A stretch of DNA of 61,262 nucleotides from NCBI GenBank assembly GCA_950075865.1, contig CATMVA010000014.1:1-61262 (forward strand). Direction: 5' to 3'. This document shows, piece by piece, positions 17,226 through 26,335 of this stretch. The notes beneath the pieces are model-generated. The model saw nothing but the letters and a program-made list of their open reading frames with translations, did no database searches and was not told the origin of the DNA. This stretch comes from an uncultured Oscillospiraceae bacterium (lineage in GTDB: Bacteria; Bacillota; Clostridia; Oscillospirales; Oscillospiraceae). Made by a program: the position numbers and the translations under genes. Within the stretch, counting starts at the first letter, position 1; each line of letters begins with the position of its first letter.

Positions 17226-19365
17226 CCTTCTTCTCCCCCCTTCTCTGATTCATTCTGGCAATGCGGTCCACGACGGCCTTGGGCGGATCCACCTTGGGGG
17301 CGTCTGGATGCAGCAGCCAGGTGGCCGCATAGTGGGTGTCGCTGATCTTAAACATGGGCGGCTGTTCCTCGAAATCGATCTTCATGGCGTACTGGTTCCG
17401 GGCCGCGAAGGCGTCGCCCTTGGGGGGATAGATCATGTTGGGCGGCGTGCCGGGGATGGCGGACAGCTTCTCGTTGGTATCCAGGTCGGGCATGGAACTC
17501 ATCAGCGCCCAGGTGTAAGGGTGGGCGGCGTGATAGAAGATGTCCTCGGCGGTGCCGTACTCCACGATCTTACCGGCGTACATGACGGCCACACGGTCGG
17601 CCATGTTGGCCACCACGCCCAAGTCGTGGGTGATGAAGATGACCGACAGCTGACGCTCGGCCTGAAGCTTGTTGATGAGCTCCAGGATCTGAGACTGGAT
17701 GGTCACGTCCAAAGCGGTGGTGGGCTCATCGCAAATCAGGATGTCCGGGTTGGCGGCCAGAGCGATGGCGATGACGATGCGCTGGCGCATACCGCCCGAG
17801 AACTCGAAGGGATACTGGCGGTAACGCTTGTGGGGCTCGGCGATACCCACCTCCTCCATCAGCTTGATGGCCCGCTGCTTGGCGATCTGGGGGGTGACCT
17901 TGGCCACTACACCCGAGGCGTTGGCCTTCAGATAGTCGATGACGGCGATGGTCTCGGCCCGGTAATCCCGGCTGTCAGCGGCGGCCAGGATCTGGTCATA
18001 GTGGGCCACCAGCCGGTCAATGAGATGGGCGATGTTGGCCTTGACCAGCTCCAGGTCGGTGACGGCGGCGGCCGCCAGCTCCCAGCTGGGGTTCTTGCCC
18101 TTGGCCACCATGGCGTCATACTTCCGCTTTTCCTTGTCGTACTTCCGCAGGACCTTGACGTTCTCGGTCACGCCGTGGAAGTAGCTGTCCAGCTCCCCCT
18201 TCAGGCCGGGGGCGAAGGTGTAGACCACGCTGTCCTTGGCGATGGCCAAGGGGTCGATGGTCTTGCCCACAGCCCGGTCCAGGGCCTTGAGGGTGGCGTC
18301 GCACTCCTTCTTGTCCAGGTTCTCTCTGGCGAAGACCGGGCGGGCCTTCGCCAGCTCCTCCTTGGCGGTCCGGATATTGCCGTAGGTCATGCCGGCCGAA
18401 TACTCCAGGGCCCCCTCGGCGTCCTGGAGAAACTTCAGCATGAAGTTGTCGTCCAGATACTTGAGGAGATACGCATTGAGCTCGTCCATGGGCATATCGG
18501 GCAGCTCCTGGCCGCTGAAGGTCACATAGTAGCCCATGCGGAAGAAATTGGGAGCCTCCAGGCCCACACAGGGGCTGATGATCTCCTTGAGGCGATAGAG
18601 GCTCTTGAGCAGAGCGGCGTAGTCCTTGCTCTTGAACTGCCCGCCCAGACCACCAGCCAGAGTGTCCACCTCGGCCTTGTTGGCCTCGGGCACCACATAC
18701 CGGTGGATGGAGGCCTTGGCGCAGCGTTCGATGTCCTTCAGGCGGTCCACGGCGCCCTTGCCGGGGGAATTCTTCTCCAGCTCAAAGGCGATGACGTCGA
18801 TGTCGGAGAGGACTTCCTTCGCGGACTCAAGGGCCAGGTTATAGGCGGCCTCCAGCTTGGTGTGCTCGATCTCGAACTTGTCGAACTTCTTGCAGTCCTC
18901 AGCGGTGCGGGCGGCCGAAGCCGGGTCAGCGGCGGCCATCTGCTCGCTCAGGCGCTTGAGGTAGCCGTTGAAGTTGTCGCGGCTCTCCTTCTGGCGGATC
19001 TTGCCCTTGAGGATCATGGCCTCGGTGAGCTGCTTGCCGATGCGGACAATGGGGTTCAGGGAGGACATAGGGTCCTGGAAAATCATGGCAATTTTGTCGC
19101 CCCGGATCTTGTGGAAGTCCTCCTCCGAGATCTTCAGCAGGTCCTGGCCGTCATAGATGATCTCGCCCGACTCCACGATGGCGTTGCCGGCCAGAATGCC
19201 CAGAATAGCCTTGGACGTGACGCTCTTGCCAGAGCCCGACTCGCCCACGATGGCCAGGGTCTCGCCCTTGCTGAGGTCGAAGTCGATACCCCGGACAGCC
19301 TGGACCTTACCGTTGCTGGTGTGGAAAGAGATCCGCAGATCCTGTACATGCAGTTTGTTTTCCAT
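17194..19365 (-). CDS. oppD: Oligopeptide ABC transporter ATP-binding protein OppD with very large insertion
   Basis: 723 residues, about twice the usual 330-360. Walker A GESGSGKS (41-48) and Q-loop Gln97 (MIFQDPMSS) are in place; signature SGGMRQ (523-528), Walker B ILICDEP (542-548), His580 and the C-terminal peptide-transporter extension follow. Between about 125 and 490 lies an extra domain of roughly 365 residues inside the helical subdomain. It is mostly helical, Lys/Glu/Ala-rich, with predicted coiled-coil stretches, and I do not recognise it. The reading frame is open throughout with normal codon use, so this is not an assembly fault. All catalytic residues are kept, so it should be active. 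Confidence 0.93.
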   Translation of the reverse strand: MENKLHVQDLRISFHTSNGKVQAVRGIDFDLSKGETLAIVGESGSGKSVTSKAILGILAGNAIVESGEIIYDGQDLLKISEEDFHKIRGDKIAMIFQDPMSSLNPIVRIGKQLTEAMILKGKIRQKESRDNFNGYLKRLSEQMAAADPASAARTAEDCKKFDKFEIEHTKLEAAYNLALESAKEVLSDIDVIAFELEKNSPGKGAVDRLKDIERCAKASIHRYVVPEANKAEVDTLAGGLGGQFKSKDYAALLKSLYRLKEIISPCVGLEAPNFFRMGYYVTFSGQELPDMPMDELNAYLLKYLDDNFMLKFLQDAEGALEYSAGMTYGNIRTAKEELAKARPVFARENLDKKECDATLKALDRAVGKTIDPLAIAKDSVVYTFAPGLKGELDSYFHGVTENVKVLRKYDKEKRKYDAMVAKGKNPSWELAAAAVTDLELVKANIAHLIDRLVAHYDQILAAADSRDYRAETIAVIDYLKANASGVVAKVTPQIAKQRAIKLMEEVGIAEPHKRYRQYPFEFSGGMRQRIVIAIALAANPDILICDEPTTALDVTIQSQILELINKLQAERQLSVIFITHDLGVVANMADRVAVMYAGKIVEYGTAEDIFYHAAHPYTWALMSSMPDLDTNEKLSAIPGTPPNMIYPPKGDAFAARNQYAMKIDFEEQPPMFKISDTHYAATWLLHPDAPKVDPPKAVVDRIARMNQRRGEKKDEQPGTSAEG

Positions 19366-20903
19366 CAGTCATCCACCCCTCTCGTCGTCGGGTTGAAGGC
19401 ATCCCGCAGACCGTTGCCGAACAGGTTAAAGGAGATCATCAGCAGTCCCAGGAAGATGCTGGGCCACAGGATGGCGTGGGGAGCCGAGGTGGCTGCCGCA
19501 CGGCCGTCGCTGAGCAGGGTGCCGATGGTGGTTCCGGCAAAGGCACGCAGATTCACGATGCCCAGGTAGGTCATCTGGGTCTCCGTGCTGATGGTGCTGG
19601 GGATGACCAGGGCGCAGGAGGTGATGATGGTACCGATGGCGTTGGGGAAAATGTGCTTGAACATCAGCCGCCAGTCGCTGGCGCCTAGGGTCCGGGCCGC
19701 CATAACAAACTCCTGGCCTTTGAAGCGGTAAAATTGCTTTCGGGTCAGGGCGGCCATACTGATCCATCCCGTCAGAACGAAGGCAAAGAGGAAAGCCCCC
19801 AGCGCCCCCACCTTGGCCGCCAGATGGAGCTGGAAGAGGGTGGTGACCACCACGAAGGGCACCCCCGAGAGCACGTCGCAGATCCGGTCCAGGATCATGT
19901 CCACAGCGCCGCCGTAGTAGCCCTGAATGGCGCCATAGACAGCGCCGATGGTCAGGTTGATGACCGAGACCAGGATGGCGAAGATCAAGGAGAACCGGGC
20001 GCCGGCGCCGATGGCACAGAACAGGTCCAGACCCATCAGGTTAGTGCCCAAAATATAGCTTGGCTCATGGCCGTTGACATACTGATAATAGTTGTAGTAC
20101 AGCACACGGCACTGGACGGCGCCCGCCTTGGCGGAAGCGTAGGCATAGCTGCCGTCGTCCCCGTCGATCCGGATGGAGTCATATGCCACGCCGGTGCCAG
20201 AGGTGTTGGTGGAGTAAACCGGGATGAAGTTCCCGTCCTTGTCCAGCACAGGAACTCCCGAACCGTCCACCTGATACCACACGTTGGGTGTATCAGTCTG
20301 GCCGTTGATGTCGGCAGGATCCACATAGGGGTAAATGACCTGGATGCCGGTCTCGTTCTGCCAGGCCTGAAGGGCCTTATACTCGTCATAGGAGAAAGTC
20401 TTGTAGATCATGCCGGTGGCGAAGTAATAGTTGACCTCGATGTCGTAGGTGGTACGGGTGACCATCTGGCCCCGGTACTTCACCTCGGTCTCGTGGGTGT
20501 TCAGCACCCGGAGCACCGGGTCCATGCCGGTCTCCTCAGCGATGGCCCGCCACTTGAGCATGGCCGTGTCGTTCTGGGAGTCAAAGGTCTTGGCGCCGTC
20601 CATGATACCGATGTTCATGGCAGCCACCCCGGGCACATAGGCGGGGAAGTTGACATAGAGCTTATCCGTGTCGTAGACGCTGTACCGGGAGATGATGGGG
20701 GAGAAGATGGCAAAAAGGACCAGGAACAGCAGGATCCAGGCGGCGATGACCGAGGACTTGTTCTTGCTGAAGCGTAGCATGGCGTCGGCAAAGAAGCCCC
20801 GGGACTTGGTCTGGAGGTCCTGGTCGTGGAGCTTTTCATTCTCCTGCACAAAGGCAAACCGCTCGGCAGGGATGTGATCATAATTGGTTGTATTATTCAT
20901 CAT
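19365..20903 (-). CDS. oppC: Oligopeptide ABC transporter permease OppC with large extracellular domain
   Basis: 512 residues against about 300 for ordinary OppC. TM1 is at about 52-72 (VIAAWILLFLVLFAIF). Residues about 75-290 form a soluble domain of about 215 residues, Tyr/Asp/Thr-rich, facing outside. Then come the conserved LGTNLMGLDLFCAIGAGAR and the remaining membrane segments, with the EAA loop AARTLGASDWRLMFKHIFPNA. The canonical GTDxxGRD motif is altered to GTNLMGLD. The start overlaps the oppB stop (ATGATGA) and the stop touches the oppD start (TGATG). The outer domain could contact the unusually large binding protein. Confidence 0.93.
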   Translation of the reverse strand: MMNNTTNYDHIPAERFAFVQENEKLHDQDLQTKSRGFFADAMLRFSKNKSSVIAAWILLFLVLFAIFSPIISRYSVYDTDKLYVNFPAYVPGVAAMNIGIMDGAKTFDSQNDTAMLKWRAIAEETGMDPVLRVLNTHETEVKYRGQMVTRTTYDIEVNYYFATGMIYKTFSYDEYKALQAWQNETGIQVIYPYVDPADINGQTDTPNVWYQVDGSGVPVLDKDGNFIPVYSTNTSGTGVAYDSIRIDGDDGSYAYASAKAGAVQCRVLYYNYYQYVNGHEPSYILGTNLMGLDLFCAIGAGARFSLIFAILVSVINLTIGAVYGAIQGYYGGAVDMILDRICDVLSGVPFVVVTTLFQLHLAAKVGALGAFLFAFVLTGWISMAALTRKQFYRFKGQEFVMAARTLGASDWRLMFKHIFPNAIGTIITSCALVIPSTISTETQMTYLGIVNLRAFAGTTIGTLLSDGRAAATSAPHAILWPSIFLGLLMISFNLFGNGLRDAFNPTTRGVDD

Positions 20904-21853
20904 TTCTTCGACCCCATTCTGATCCGCGGATCAATAAATCCGTAGCTGATATCCACTACAAGGCCGGCCGCCAGGCCGATGGCAGTGTAGAAGCAGGTGG
21001 TGAGGATAAAGATGTTGTAATCCAAGCCGTTGATGGCGTTGAGGGTCAGGCCACCCACGCCGGGGATACCGAAGATGCCCTCGATGATGAGGGAGCCGCC
21101 CAGAATGCCGATAAACTGGCCGAAGATGGCCGGAACAATGACCACGAAACAGTTCCGCAGGGCGTGGCGCACCGTGGCCTGGGTCTTGGTCAGGCCCTTG
21201 GTCCGGGCCAGGAGCATGAACTCGCTGGTCAGCACCTCGGTCAGCTCGGCCCGGGTGGTCCGGGCGAAGCCGGCGATGGTTCCGAAGGAGAGGGACAGGA
21301 TGGCCGGTACCATGGAGACGAACATGGGCCAGCTGAACCAGTCCGTTCCGCCCTTCATGAGGAATGGGAACCATTGGAGCTTGTAGCAGAGCAGATACTG
21401 GATCAAAAAGGCGTAGACAAAGGCAGGCACCGAAATGACCACCATGGTCAGGGTGGAGATGGCGTAATCCACCCAGGTGTTCTTCTTCAATGCGGCAAAG
21501 ATGCCCAAGGCGATGCCCACCGGGATGGTCCAGATGATGGAGTATAGGTTGACCACCATGGAAGCGGGCAGCTTCTGCACAAAGATGCTCCACACGTCCT
21601 GGCCGTAGTACAGCTTCTCGCTCAGGCCCCAGTCCCACCGGGTGAGCACGTTTCTCAAGAAGATTCCGAACTGCTCCAGATAGGGCTTATTATAACCCAA
21701 CGCCTCACGCCGCATCATGACGATCTTGGTATGAACGTCCTCGGGCGGCAGCACCGGCAGTGGCAGCATACGAATGAGAACGAAGCACATGAAGGTGATG
21801 AGCAAAAACACCAGGATCATGTACAGGGTTCTTTTCAGGACATATTTGACCAT
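20900..21853 (-). CDS. oppB: Oligopeptide ABC transporter permease OppB
   Basis: 317 residues, the normal length. TM1 lies at about 9-28, and the OppB hallmarks are present: MRREALGYNKPYLEQFGIF, the membrane-domain EAA loop (ARTKGLTKTQATVRHALRN) and the C-terminal GGLTLNAINGLDYNIF. It pairs with OppC to form the membrane pore. It starts 165 bases after the oppA stop, beyond two hairpins that probably lower its expression relative to oppA. Confidence 0.95.
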   Translation of the reverse strand: MVKYVLKRTLYMILVFLLITFMCFVLIRMLPLPVLPPEDVHTKIVMMRREALGYNKPYLEQFGIFLRNVLTRWDWGLSEKLYYGQDVWSIFVQKLPASMVVNLYSIIWTIPVGIALGIFAALKKNTWVDYAISTLTMVVISVPAFVYAFLIQYLLCYKLQWFPFLMKGGTDWFSWPMFVSMVPAILSLSFGTIAGFARTTRAELTEVLTSEFMLLARTKGLTKTQATVRHALRNCFVVIVPAIFGQFIGILGGSLIIEGIFGIPGVGGLTLNAINGLDYNIFILTTCFYTAIGLAAGLVVDISYGFIDPRIRMGSKK

Positions 21854-21880
21854 TCAGAGATCCCTCCGTTTCTTTTCATT

Positions 21881-21929
21881 GGCTCTCATATATGCCCCGC
21901 AGAGCCCCTGCGGGGCATATATGGGAGCC
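21881..21929. repeat. 20-bp near-perfect hairpin between oppA and oppB
   Basis: Arms at 21881-21900 and 21910-21929 (GGCTCTCATATATGCCCCGC and its complement with one G:T pair), loop 9 bases. No T-run follows, so it may be a processing or mRNA-stabilising stem rather than a terminator. Confidence 0.75.
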
Positions 21930-21939
21930 AGGCCGGGAA

Positions 21940-21976
21940 TAAAAGCAATCAGGGGGGGCGAATTTCGCCCCCCCTG
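21940..21976 (-). terminator. Partial terminator after oppA
   Basis: On the minus strand a 12-bp stem CAGGGGGGGCGA with a 3-base loop (21950-21976) is followed by GATTGCTTTTATT, a weak T-run. It lies about 40 bases after the oppA stop and would let a fraction of transcripts continue into oppBCDF. Confidence 0.65.
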
Positions 21977-22017
21977 CTGCCTTGGTTTATTGCTTAAGGG
22001 GAGTCAGTGCCCGGGCA

Positions 22018-24546
22018 TTAGTACTGGAGAGTACCGCCCTGGGAGGAGACGTAGCTGTCCCACTCGGTATCGCTGTAGTTATACTTCATGTAACCGATAC
22101 CGCCGCGGATCATGACGGGGCTGAACTCCTCCACCACGTAGTAGACCTGCTGGCTCAGCAGGGCCATGGAGCCGTCGGCCAGCATGGGCAGGGTCACGTA
22201 AGCGCCCATGACGGTCTCCTCGCACTTGGCCAGGATGTCCAGACGGGTCTCCACATCCGCCTGACCGTAACCGAAGTTGTACTCCTTGCCGTCCACGGTC
22301 TTCATGTTGCCCTGAAGGCACTCGGCCCAGTCGCGCAGGGTCATGGTGAGCTCCTCGCCCTTGATGTTCATGGTCACGTTCACAGACTTGGCGTCGAACC
22401 AGTTGGTCCAGTAGCAGCGGTCACCGGTCCAGGTATCGGCGAAGCCGAAGGGATCCATGGTGGCGCCAGACCAGCCGGCCAGGACGGTATCAGCGGTACC
22501 GTTCTGGATGGCGTCGGACCACTTGTTGCCCAGAACAGCGGAGAAGATGAACTTGATCTTACCCTCGAAGGGAGTGCCCTTGGCGGCATTGCCGATGGAC
22601 TCGTTCAGGTAGGCCAGAGTCTTCTCCATGAAGGCGGAAGCCTCAGCGGACAGGGCGTACTGGATGGTCACGGTCTGGTCGGACTTGCCGTCGCCGTCGG
22701 TATCGGTGATGTAGCCCTTCTCAATACCCTCGGTAAAGGCCTCGTTGAAGAAGCCGGCGGCAGCCACGGGGTCAAAGCCGGTGATGGCGGCAACTGCCTT
22801 GTCCAGGTCTCCGCCGTAGTCGGCGGGATCCACGGAGTAGAAGTTGCACAGGGCCTGCTTGGCCTGGTCAGTGTCGCGGTAGAGAGCACCGGTCTCGGGG
22901 TCGTAGACGTACCGGGTACCAATCAGGCCGAAGCCGGCGGACCGGGCGGGAGACACGCTGGCGCACATGTCGTCACGGTCGACAGAGACGGCCAGAGCCT
23001 TCGTGAAGGACTCCACGCTCATCATCTCCAGGTCGGTGGTGGCCTTGTCGAAGTCAGCGGCATTCTCCCGCTCCTGAAGGACCTTCATGTAGCCGTTCAG
23101 GATCAGGCCAAAGACCGTCTGGCCGGGAGTGGCGTAGCAGAACTCGGAGTTGCGGTACTGGTCAAAGTCCTCAGCCTGCAGGCCGTAGGTCATGAGCTGG
23201 CCGGCCAGGAACATGGTCTTGCTGGTGGCAGCCTCCTTGACGCACTGGATGTCAATGTCGGTGGTCTGGTACATGTCGTACTGCTTGCCGTCAGAGGGAT
23301 CCACGTAGGTGTAGATGCCGCTGTTCCAGCCGTACCAGTTGTCGTTCTTCACAAGGTGCATAGACTTATCCATCTGGAAGTCGCTGATCTTGTAAGGACC
23401 GTAGGAAGCGGAGGTCTCCATGTTGGAGTTGTAGGTGGAAGTCCACACGCCCTCCTTCTCGGACAGGCAGGCGTCGTACAGGTCGATCTTGACCAGAGGA
23501 ACGTTCATGCCGTAGCTCAGCAGGTAGAAGCCCTCCAGAGCATTGCGGAAAACGAAGGTCAACTCGTTGTCTCCGCTGACGAACAGGCCCACGTTCTCAA
23601 AACCGTAGCCCTCCTCGTAGGGGTAGGAGATGGTGCCGGTGTACTCCAGGTCGTAGCCGCTGCCGGCGTAACCGCCGTCGGGCCCAAGGTAGTTGTCCCA
23701 CAGGTACTTGGCGGAGACGTAATCCTCGTCCTCACCCTCAGCCACGGCGGGGTCACGGACCATGGTGTCGTCGGTGATGTAGCCCCAGCTGCGGAAGCCG
23801 TCGGGACCGGTCACGCCCCAGAAGCCGTTCATGTCCACGGCCACCTCAGCGTCGGTGCCGCCGCCGGCGATGAAGTCGGCGTAGGTGATGCCCTGCTTAG
23901 CAAAGGTGGTGAACACGGGCTCGCCGGCCAGAGAGTATCTGTCGGCGTTGACCACCACGTAGGAGCCGTCATAGTAGTCGGCAGCGCGGTAGTTCAACAG
24001 CTCGCCCCGGAGCACCCGCTCCAGAGAGTCCACGAAGTCCTGAGCGGTAATGGGGGTGCCGTCGTCCCACTTCAGGTCGTCGCGGAGCTTCACGCTCCAA
24101 GCGTAGCCGGAGGTGGCCGACTCAGGAATGTTGAACTCGGGGTGAGCCGCCTTCACCTCGGCGGTCACGTCGGTGGGGAAGTCGGCCGCCATGGCAGGGA
24201 CCATCTTGTAGCCCTTGTAGGCGTCCATGCCCTCCACAGGGTGCAGCTCGTCATTGTAGAGCGAGGCGAACAGGCCGTCCGTGATGTAGTCCAGAGGCAC
24301 GCTGTCATCCTGGGTCTGGTAGGTGTGGGGGTTCCAGTTGGCGGGGACAATAGAGACACCCATTTTATAGGTGTACTTCTGCCCGTCAAACTTCACCTGC
24401 TCATAGGTAGCCGTCTGACTGGGAGAGGGAGTGGCATCCGCACCCTGGCTGGGGGTGGGACCAGGATCCTTGGGACCGCAGCCGGCCAGCAGACCGAGGC
24501 TCATCACGGAAGCAAGGAACAGAGCAACAAGCTTCTTTCCTTTCAT
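22018..24546 (-). CDS. oppA: Oligopeptide ABC transporter substrate-binding lipoprotein OppA (enlarged)
   Basis: 842 residues; common OppA-type proteins have 530-600. The lipoprotein signal ends in LGLLAGC (Cys near 23), followed by a Pro/Thr/Ser-rich linker. The SBP_bac_5 fold is recognisable from NWNPHTYQTQDDSVPLDYI (about 58) and SVKLRDDLKWDDGTPITAQDF (about 150). The extra length is spread through the middle and includes Asp/Tyr-rich segments and a DTDGDGKSDQTV calcium-loop-like stretch near residue 610. AGGAGG lies 9 bases before the ATG. It delivers peptides to OppBCDF. Confidence 0.95.
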   Translation of the reverse strand: MKGKKLVALFLASVMSLGLLAGCGPKDPGPTPSQGADATPSPSQTATYEQVKFDGQKYTYKMGVSIVPANWNPHTYQTQDDSVPLDYITDGLFASLYNDELHPVEGMDAYKGYKMVPAMAADFPTDVTAEVKAAHPEFNIPESATSGYAWSVKLRDDLKWDDGTPITAQDFVDSLERVLRGELLNYRAADYYDGSYVVVNADRYSLAGEPVFTTFAKQGITYADFIAGGGTDAEVAVDMNGFWGVTGPDGFRSWGYITDDTMVRDPAVAEGEDEDYVSAKYLWDNYLGPDGGYAGSGYDLEYTGTISYPYEEGYGFENVGLFVSGDNELTFVFRNALEGFYLLSYGMNVPLVKIDLYDACLSEKEGVWTSTYNSNMETSASYGPYKISDFQMDKSMHLVKNDNWYGWNSGIYTYVDPSDGKQYDMYQTTDIDIQCVKEAATSKTMFLAGQLMTYGLQAEDFDQYRNSEFCYATPGQTVFGLILNGYMKVLQERENAADFDKATTDLEMMSVESFTKALAVSVDRDDMCASVSPARSAGFGLIGTRYVYDPETGALYRDTDQAKQALCNFYSVDPADYGGDLDKAVAAITGFDPVAAAGFFNEAFTEGIEKGYITDTDGDGKSDQTVTIQYALSAEASAFMEKTLAYLNESIGNAAKGTPFEGKIKFIFSAVLGNKWSDAIQNGTADTVLAGWSGATMDPFGFADTWTGDRCYWTNWFDAKSVNVTMNIKGEELTMTLRDWAECLQGNMKTVDGKEYNFGYGQADVETRLDILAKCEETVMGAYVTLPMLADGSMALLSQQVYYVVEEFSPVMIRGGIGYMKYNYSDTEWDSYVSSQGGTLQY

Positions 24547-24914
24547 TCTTGTTTCCTCCTAACATATTTTTGAAGCAGAGGGCAGTTTCCTCTCTCTTCA
24601 CAAGGGTAATTGTGGGCCTTCCGCCCAGTGTGGAAACGATTTGCAAGTTGTTTTATTTTATCTTGCAAGTTTGAAATTGTATAGACTATTATAACTCCTG
24701 AAACCACAAACAATCAAGCCCAAATTAGCCTCAAACCTCGCAAAATTTCCTCGATAATTCAAGTGCAATTTGTTGTATTTGCACAACCCGTCCCTCTTTC
24801 TCTCATCTGAACGTGCAACTAAGCCTGTCTATCTGTTGCATAATCCGAAAATTATTTACAAAATGTTGCAAATCCATTCCGGTGTCCATGCCCGCCACCT
24901 TAATATATATTCTG
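24547..24914. promoter_or_regulatory. oppA upstream region: promoter, paired repeats, many TTGCA motifs
   Basis: On the minus strand TTGATT (24717-24712), 18 bases, TATAAT (24693-24688) is the likely oppA promoter, leaving a leader of about 135 bases. In the leader two direct repeats ACTTGCAA (24670-24663 and 24648-24641) are 22 bp apart, two helical turns. Further upstream are at least five more TGCAA or TTGCA words, including a small palindrome GTTGT-N6-ACAAC (24772-24787). The stretch is far more AT-rich than its surroundings and has no gene. Confidence 0.6.
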
Positions 24915-25772
24915 TCATTTCCCCCGTTTTTCTATCCTGTGGCGGTACCACACACCGTTGAAGCAGCTTCCCAGAATGAGGATATTTCCCAGAATGTATA
25001 GCCACACCAGCAAAATGACCACCGAGGCCAAGGACCCGTACACCAGGGAGTACCGGGAAGACAGGCCGATGAAGTAGGAGAAGATGACCGAGGCTGCCAC
25101 CAGCGCCGCCGAGGCCAGGAACGCCCCCAAAAGCACTGGCGGCCGGGGCTTTTCCCTGGGCGCGGTGGCCCGGTAAAGGAGCATGACGAAGACCATTACC
25201 AGGCAGAAGAGGATCAGGAAGCGCATCCACTGCCACTCCCAGGGCAGGGTCACGTGGGAGAGCCGGGGGAAGCGGTGGATGAAGTCCTCCAGCAGATGGA
25301 AAAACCAGTTGCCCGTCAGCACCACCACCAGGGACAGGTAGATGGTCAGCAGGAAGAGCACCGAAAAGACCACGCTTGCCACGATCTGCCACAGCCCAGC
25401 GTAGCTTTTCCGGCCGTAGATCTCGTCCATGATGTTCATCAGCGCCCGGATGGCCGCCGAGGCGGGGAACAATGTCATGATCACGCCGCCGACGAGCAGG
25501 GTGGCGGACTGGTTTCCCGTGATGTAGCGCACATACTCGGTGAGTACGTTAAGGGCAGCCTCCGGAATGATGATGGAGGCATTCTCCAGAAGAGCGGCCA
25601 CATCCAGGTGGAGAGTGCCGATGATGGCGTTGAGACAGATCAGGACGGGAAAAAAGGTGAGGATCAAGAAATAAGCCAGCTCGGCGGCCGCCCGGGCCAC
25701 GTTCTTCTGAAAATAGATTTCCACCACGTCCAAAGCAAACCGGACCGGTCTGCTTTTCAGCAGTTGTTTCAT
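24915..25772 (-). CDS. YihY/BrkB family inner membrane protein
   Basis: 285 residues. The family pattern is clear: an N-terminal amphipathic region, then AAAELAYFLILTFFPVLICL (about 32), a hydrophobic segment near GNQSATLLVGGVIMTLFPAS (about 92), and three more membrane segments at about 140-165, 180-205 and 215-265, ending in a short basic tail. Members were once called ribonuclease BN but are now regarded as membrane proteins of uncertain, perhaps transport-related, role. It lies alone downstream of rpsT on the same strand. Confidence 0.9.
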   Translation of the reverse strand: MKQLLKSRPVRFALDVVEIYFQKNVARAAAELAYFLILTFFPVLICLNAIIGTLHLDVAALLENASIIIPEAALNVLTEYVRYITGNQSATLLVGGVIMTLFPASAAIRALMNIMDEIYGRKSYAGLWQIVASVVFSVLFLLTIYLSLVVVLTGNWFFHLLEDFIHRFPRLSHVTLPWEWQWMRFLILFCLVMVFVMLLYRATAPREKPRPPVLLGAFLASAALVAASVIFSYFIGLSSRYSLVYGSLASVVILLVWLYILGNILILGSCFNGVWYRHRIEKRGK

Positions 25773-25800
25773 GGGACCGCCTCCCTTGCCCCGTTCTTTT

Positions 25801-25835
25801 TATAAAACAAAACCTCCTGCGTGGGCAGGAGGTTT
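25801..25835 (-). terminator. Terminator of rpsT
   Basis: An 11-bp stem AAACCTCCTGC with loop of 4 (25810-25835), followed on the minus strand by a TGTTTTATA tail, 22 bases after the rpsT stop. Confidence 0.85.
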
Positions 25836-25856
25836 ATTTTCGTCCCGGTCAGGACA

Positions 25857-26129
25857 TCAGGCCAGCTTGTTCAGCTTCAGGGTCATGCTGCTCTTCTTGT
25901 GAGCGGCATTGTTCCGATGCAGGATCCCGCCGGTCACGGCCTTGTCCACGGCCTTGACGGCGACCTTGTAAGCGCCCTCGGCCTCGTTGCGGTTGCCTTC
26001 TGCCACCGCGGCCTCGAACTTCTTAATGTCGGTCTTCAAAGCAGACCGTGCGGCCTTGTTCTGCAAAGCCTTGGCCTTGTTCACCAGAACACGCTTCTTG
26101 GCAGACTTAATGTTCGGCAAACCAAACAC
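25857..26129 (-). CDS. rpsT: 30S ribosomal protein S20
   Basis: 90 residues, very basic, with the S20 pattern NIKSAKKRVLVNKAKALQNK near the N-terminus and the conserved end GGILHRNNAAHKKSSMTLKLN. It binds 16S rRNA in the small subunit. GGAGGAGG precedes the start. Its promoter is divergent from gpr, the common clostridial order rpsT-gpr-spoIIP. Confidence 0.97.
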   Translation of the reverse strand: MFGLPNIKSAKKRVLVNKAKALQNKAARSALKTDIKKFEAAVAEGNRNEAEGAYKVAVKAVDKAVTGGILHRNNAAHKKSSMTLKLNKLA

Positions 26130-26194
26130 CTCCTCCGAATGACATCGGGCCTTCGCCCGTGGTTTTTAGGCGCGCCGCGCCTGTGCAGATATGT

Positions 26195-26223
26195 ATTGTA
26201 CCAGACAAGGCCCAAAATTGCAA
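26195..26223 (-). promoter_or_regulatory. Promoter of rpsT
   Basis: TTGCAA (26223-26218), 17 bases, TACAAT (26200-26195) on the minus strand. The leader of about 60 bases contains two GC-rich stems (AGGCGCGGCGCGCCT and CGGGCGAAGGCCCG), which could serve S20 feedback; that is inference. Confidence 0.78.
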
Positions 26224-26335
26224 GGATTATTTTTGAATTTTTCCCGGTTTTTCGCATAGAAATCACATTTTCGCTAAAAATAGGGCTAAAGATGGTCAAA
26301 GCCACTATATCTTGGGTTAAAATGGAGGTTATCAC

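Noticed and set aside
16990-19569. Plus-strand open frame of over 850 codons opposite oppD and oppF
   Set aside because: Composition is that of an antisense shadow, it has no ribosome site, and both ATPases are clear on the other strand.
21982-24573. Plus-strand open frame opposite oppA
   Set aside because: The translation is repetitive Val/Gly/His/Leu text typical of antisense frames; OppA is certain.
26201-26335. Sigma-G or sigma-F promoter before gpr
   Set aside because: Several partial matches (such as TGAATT and CATAGAA 15 bases apart) exist, but none has both boxes and spacing right.
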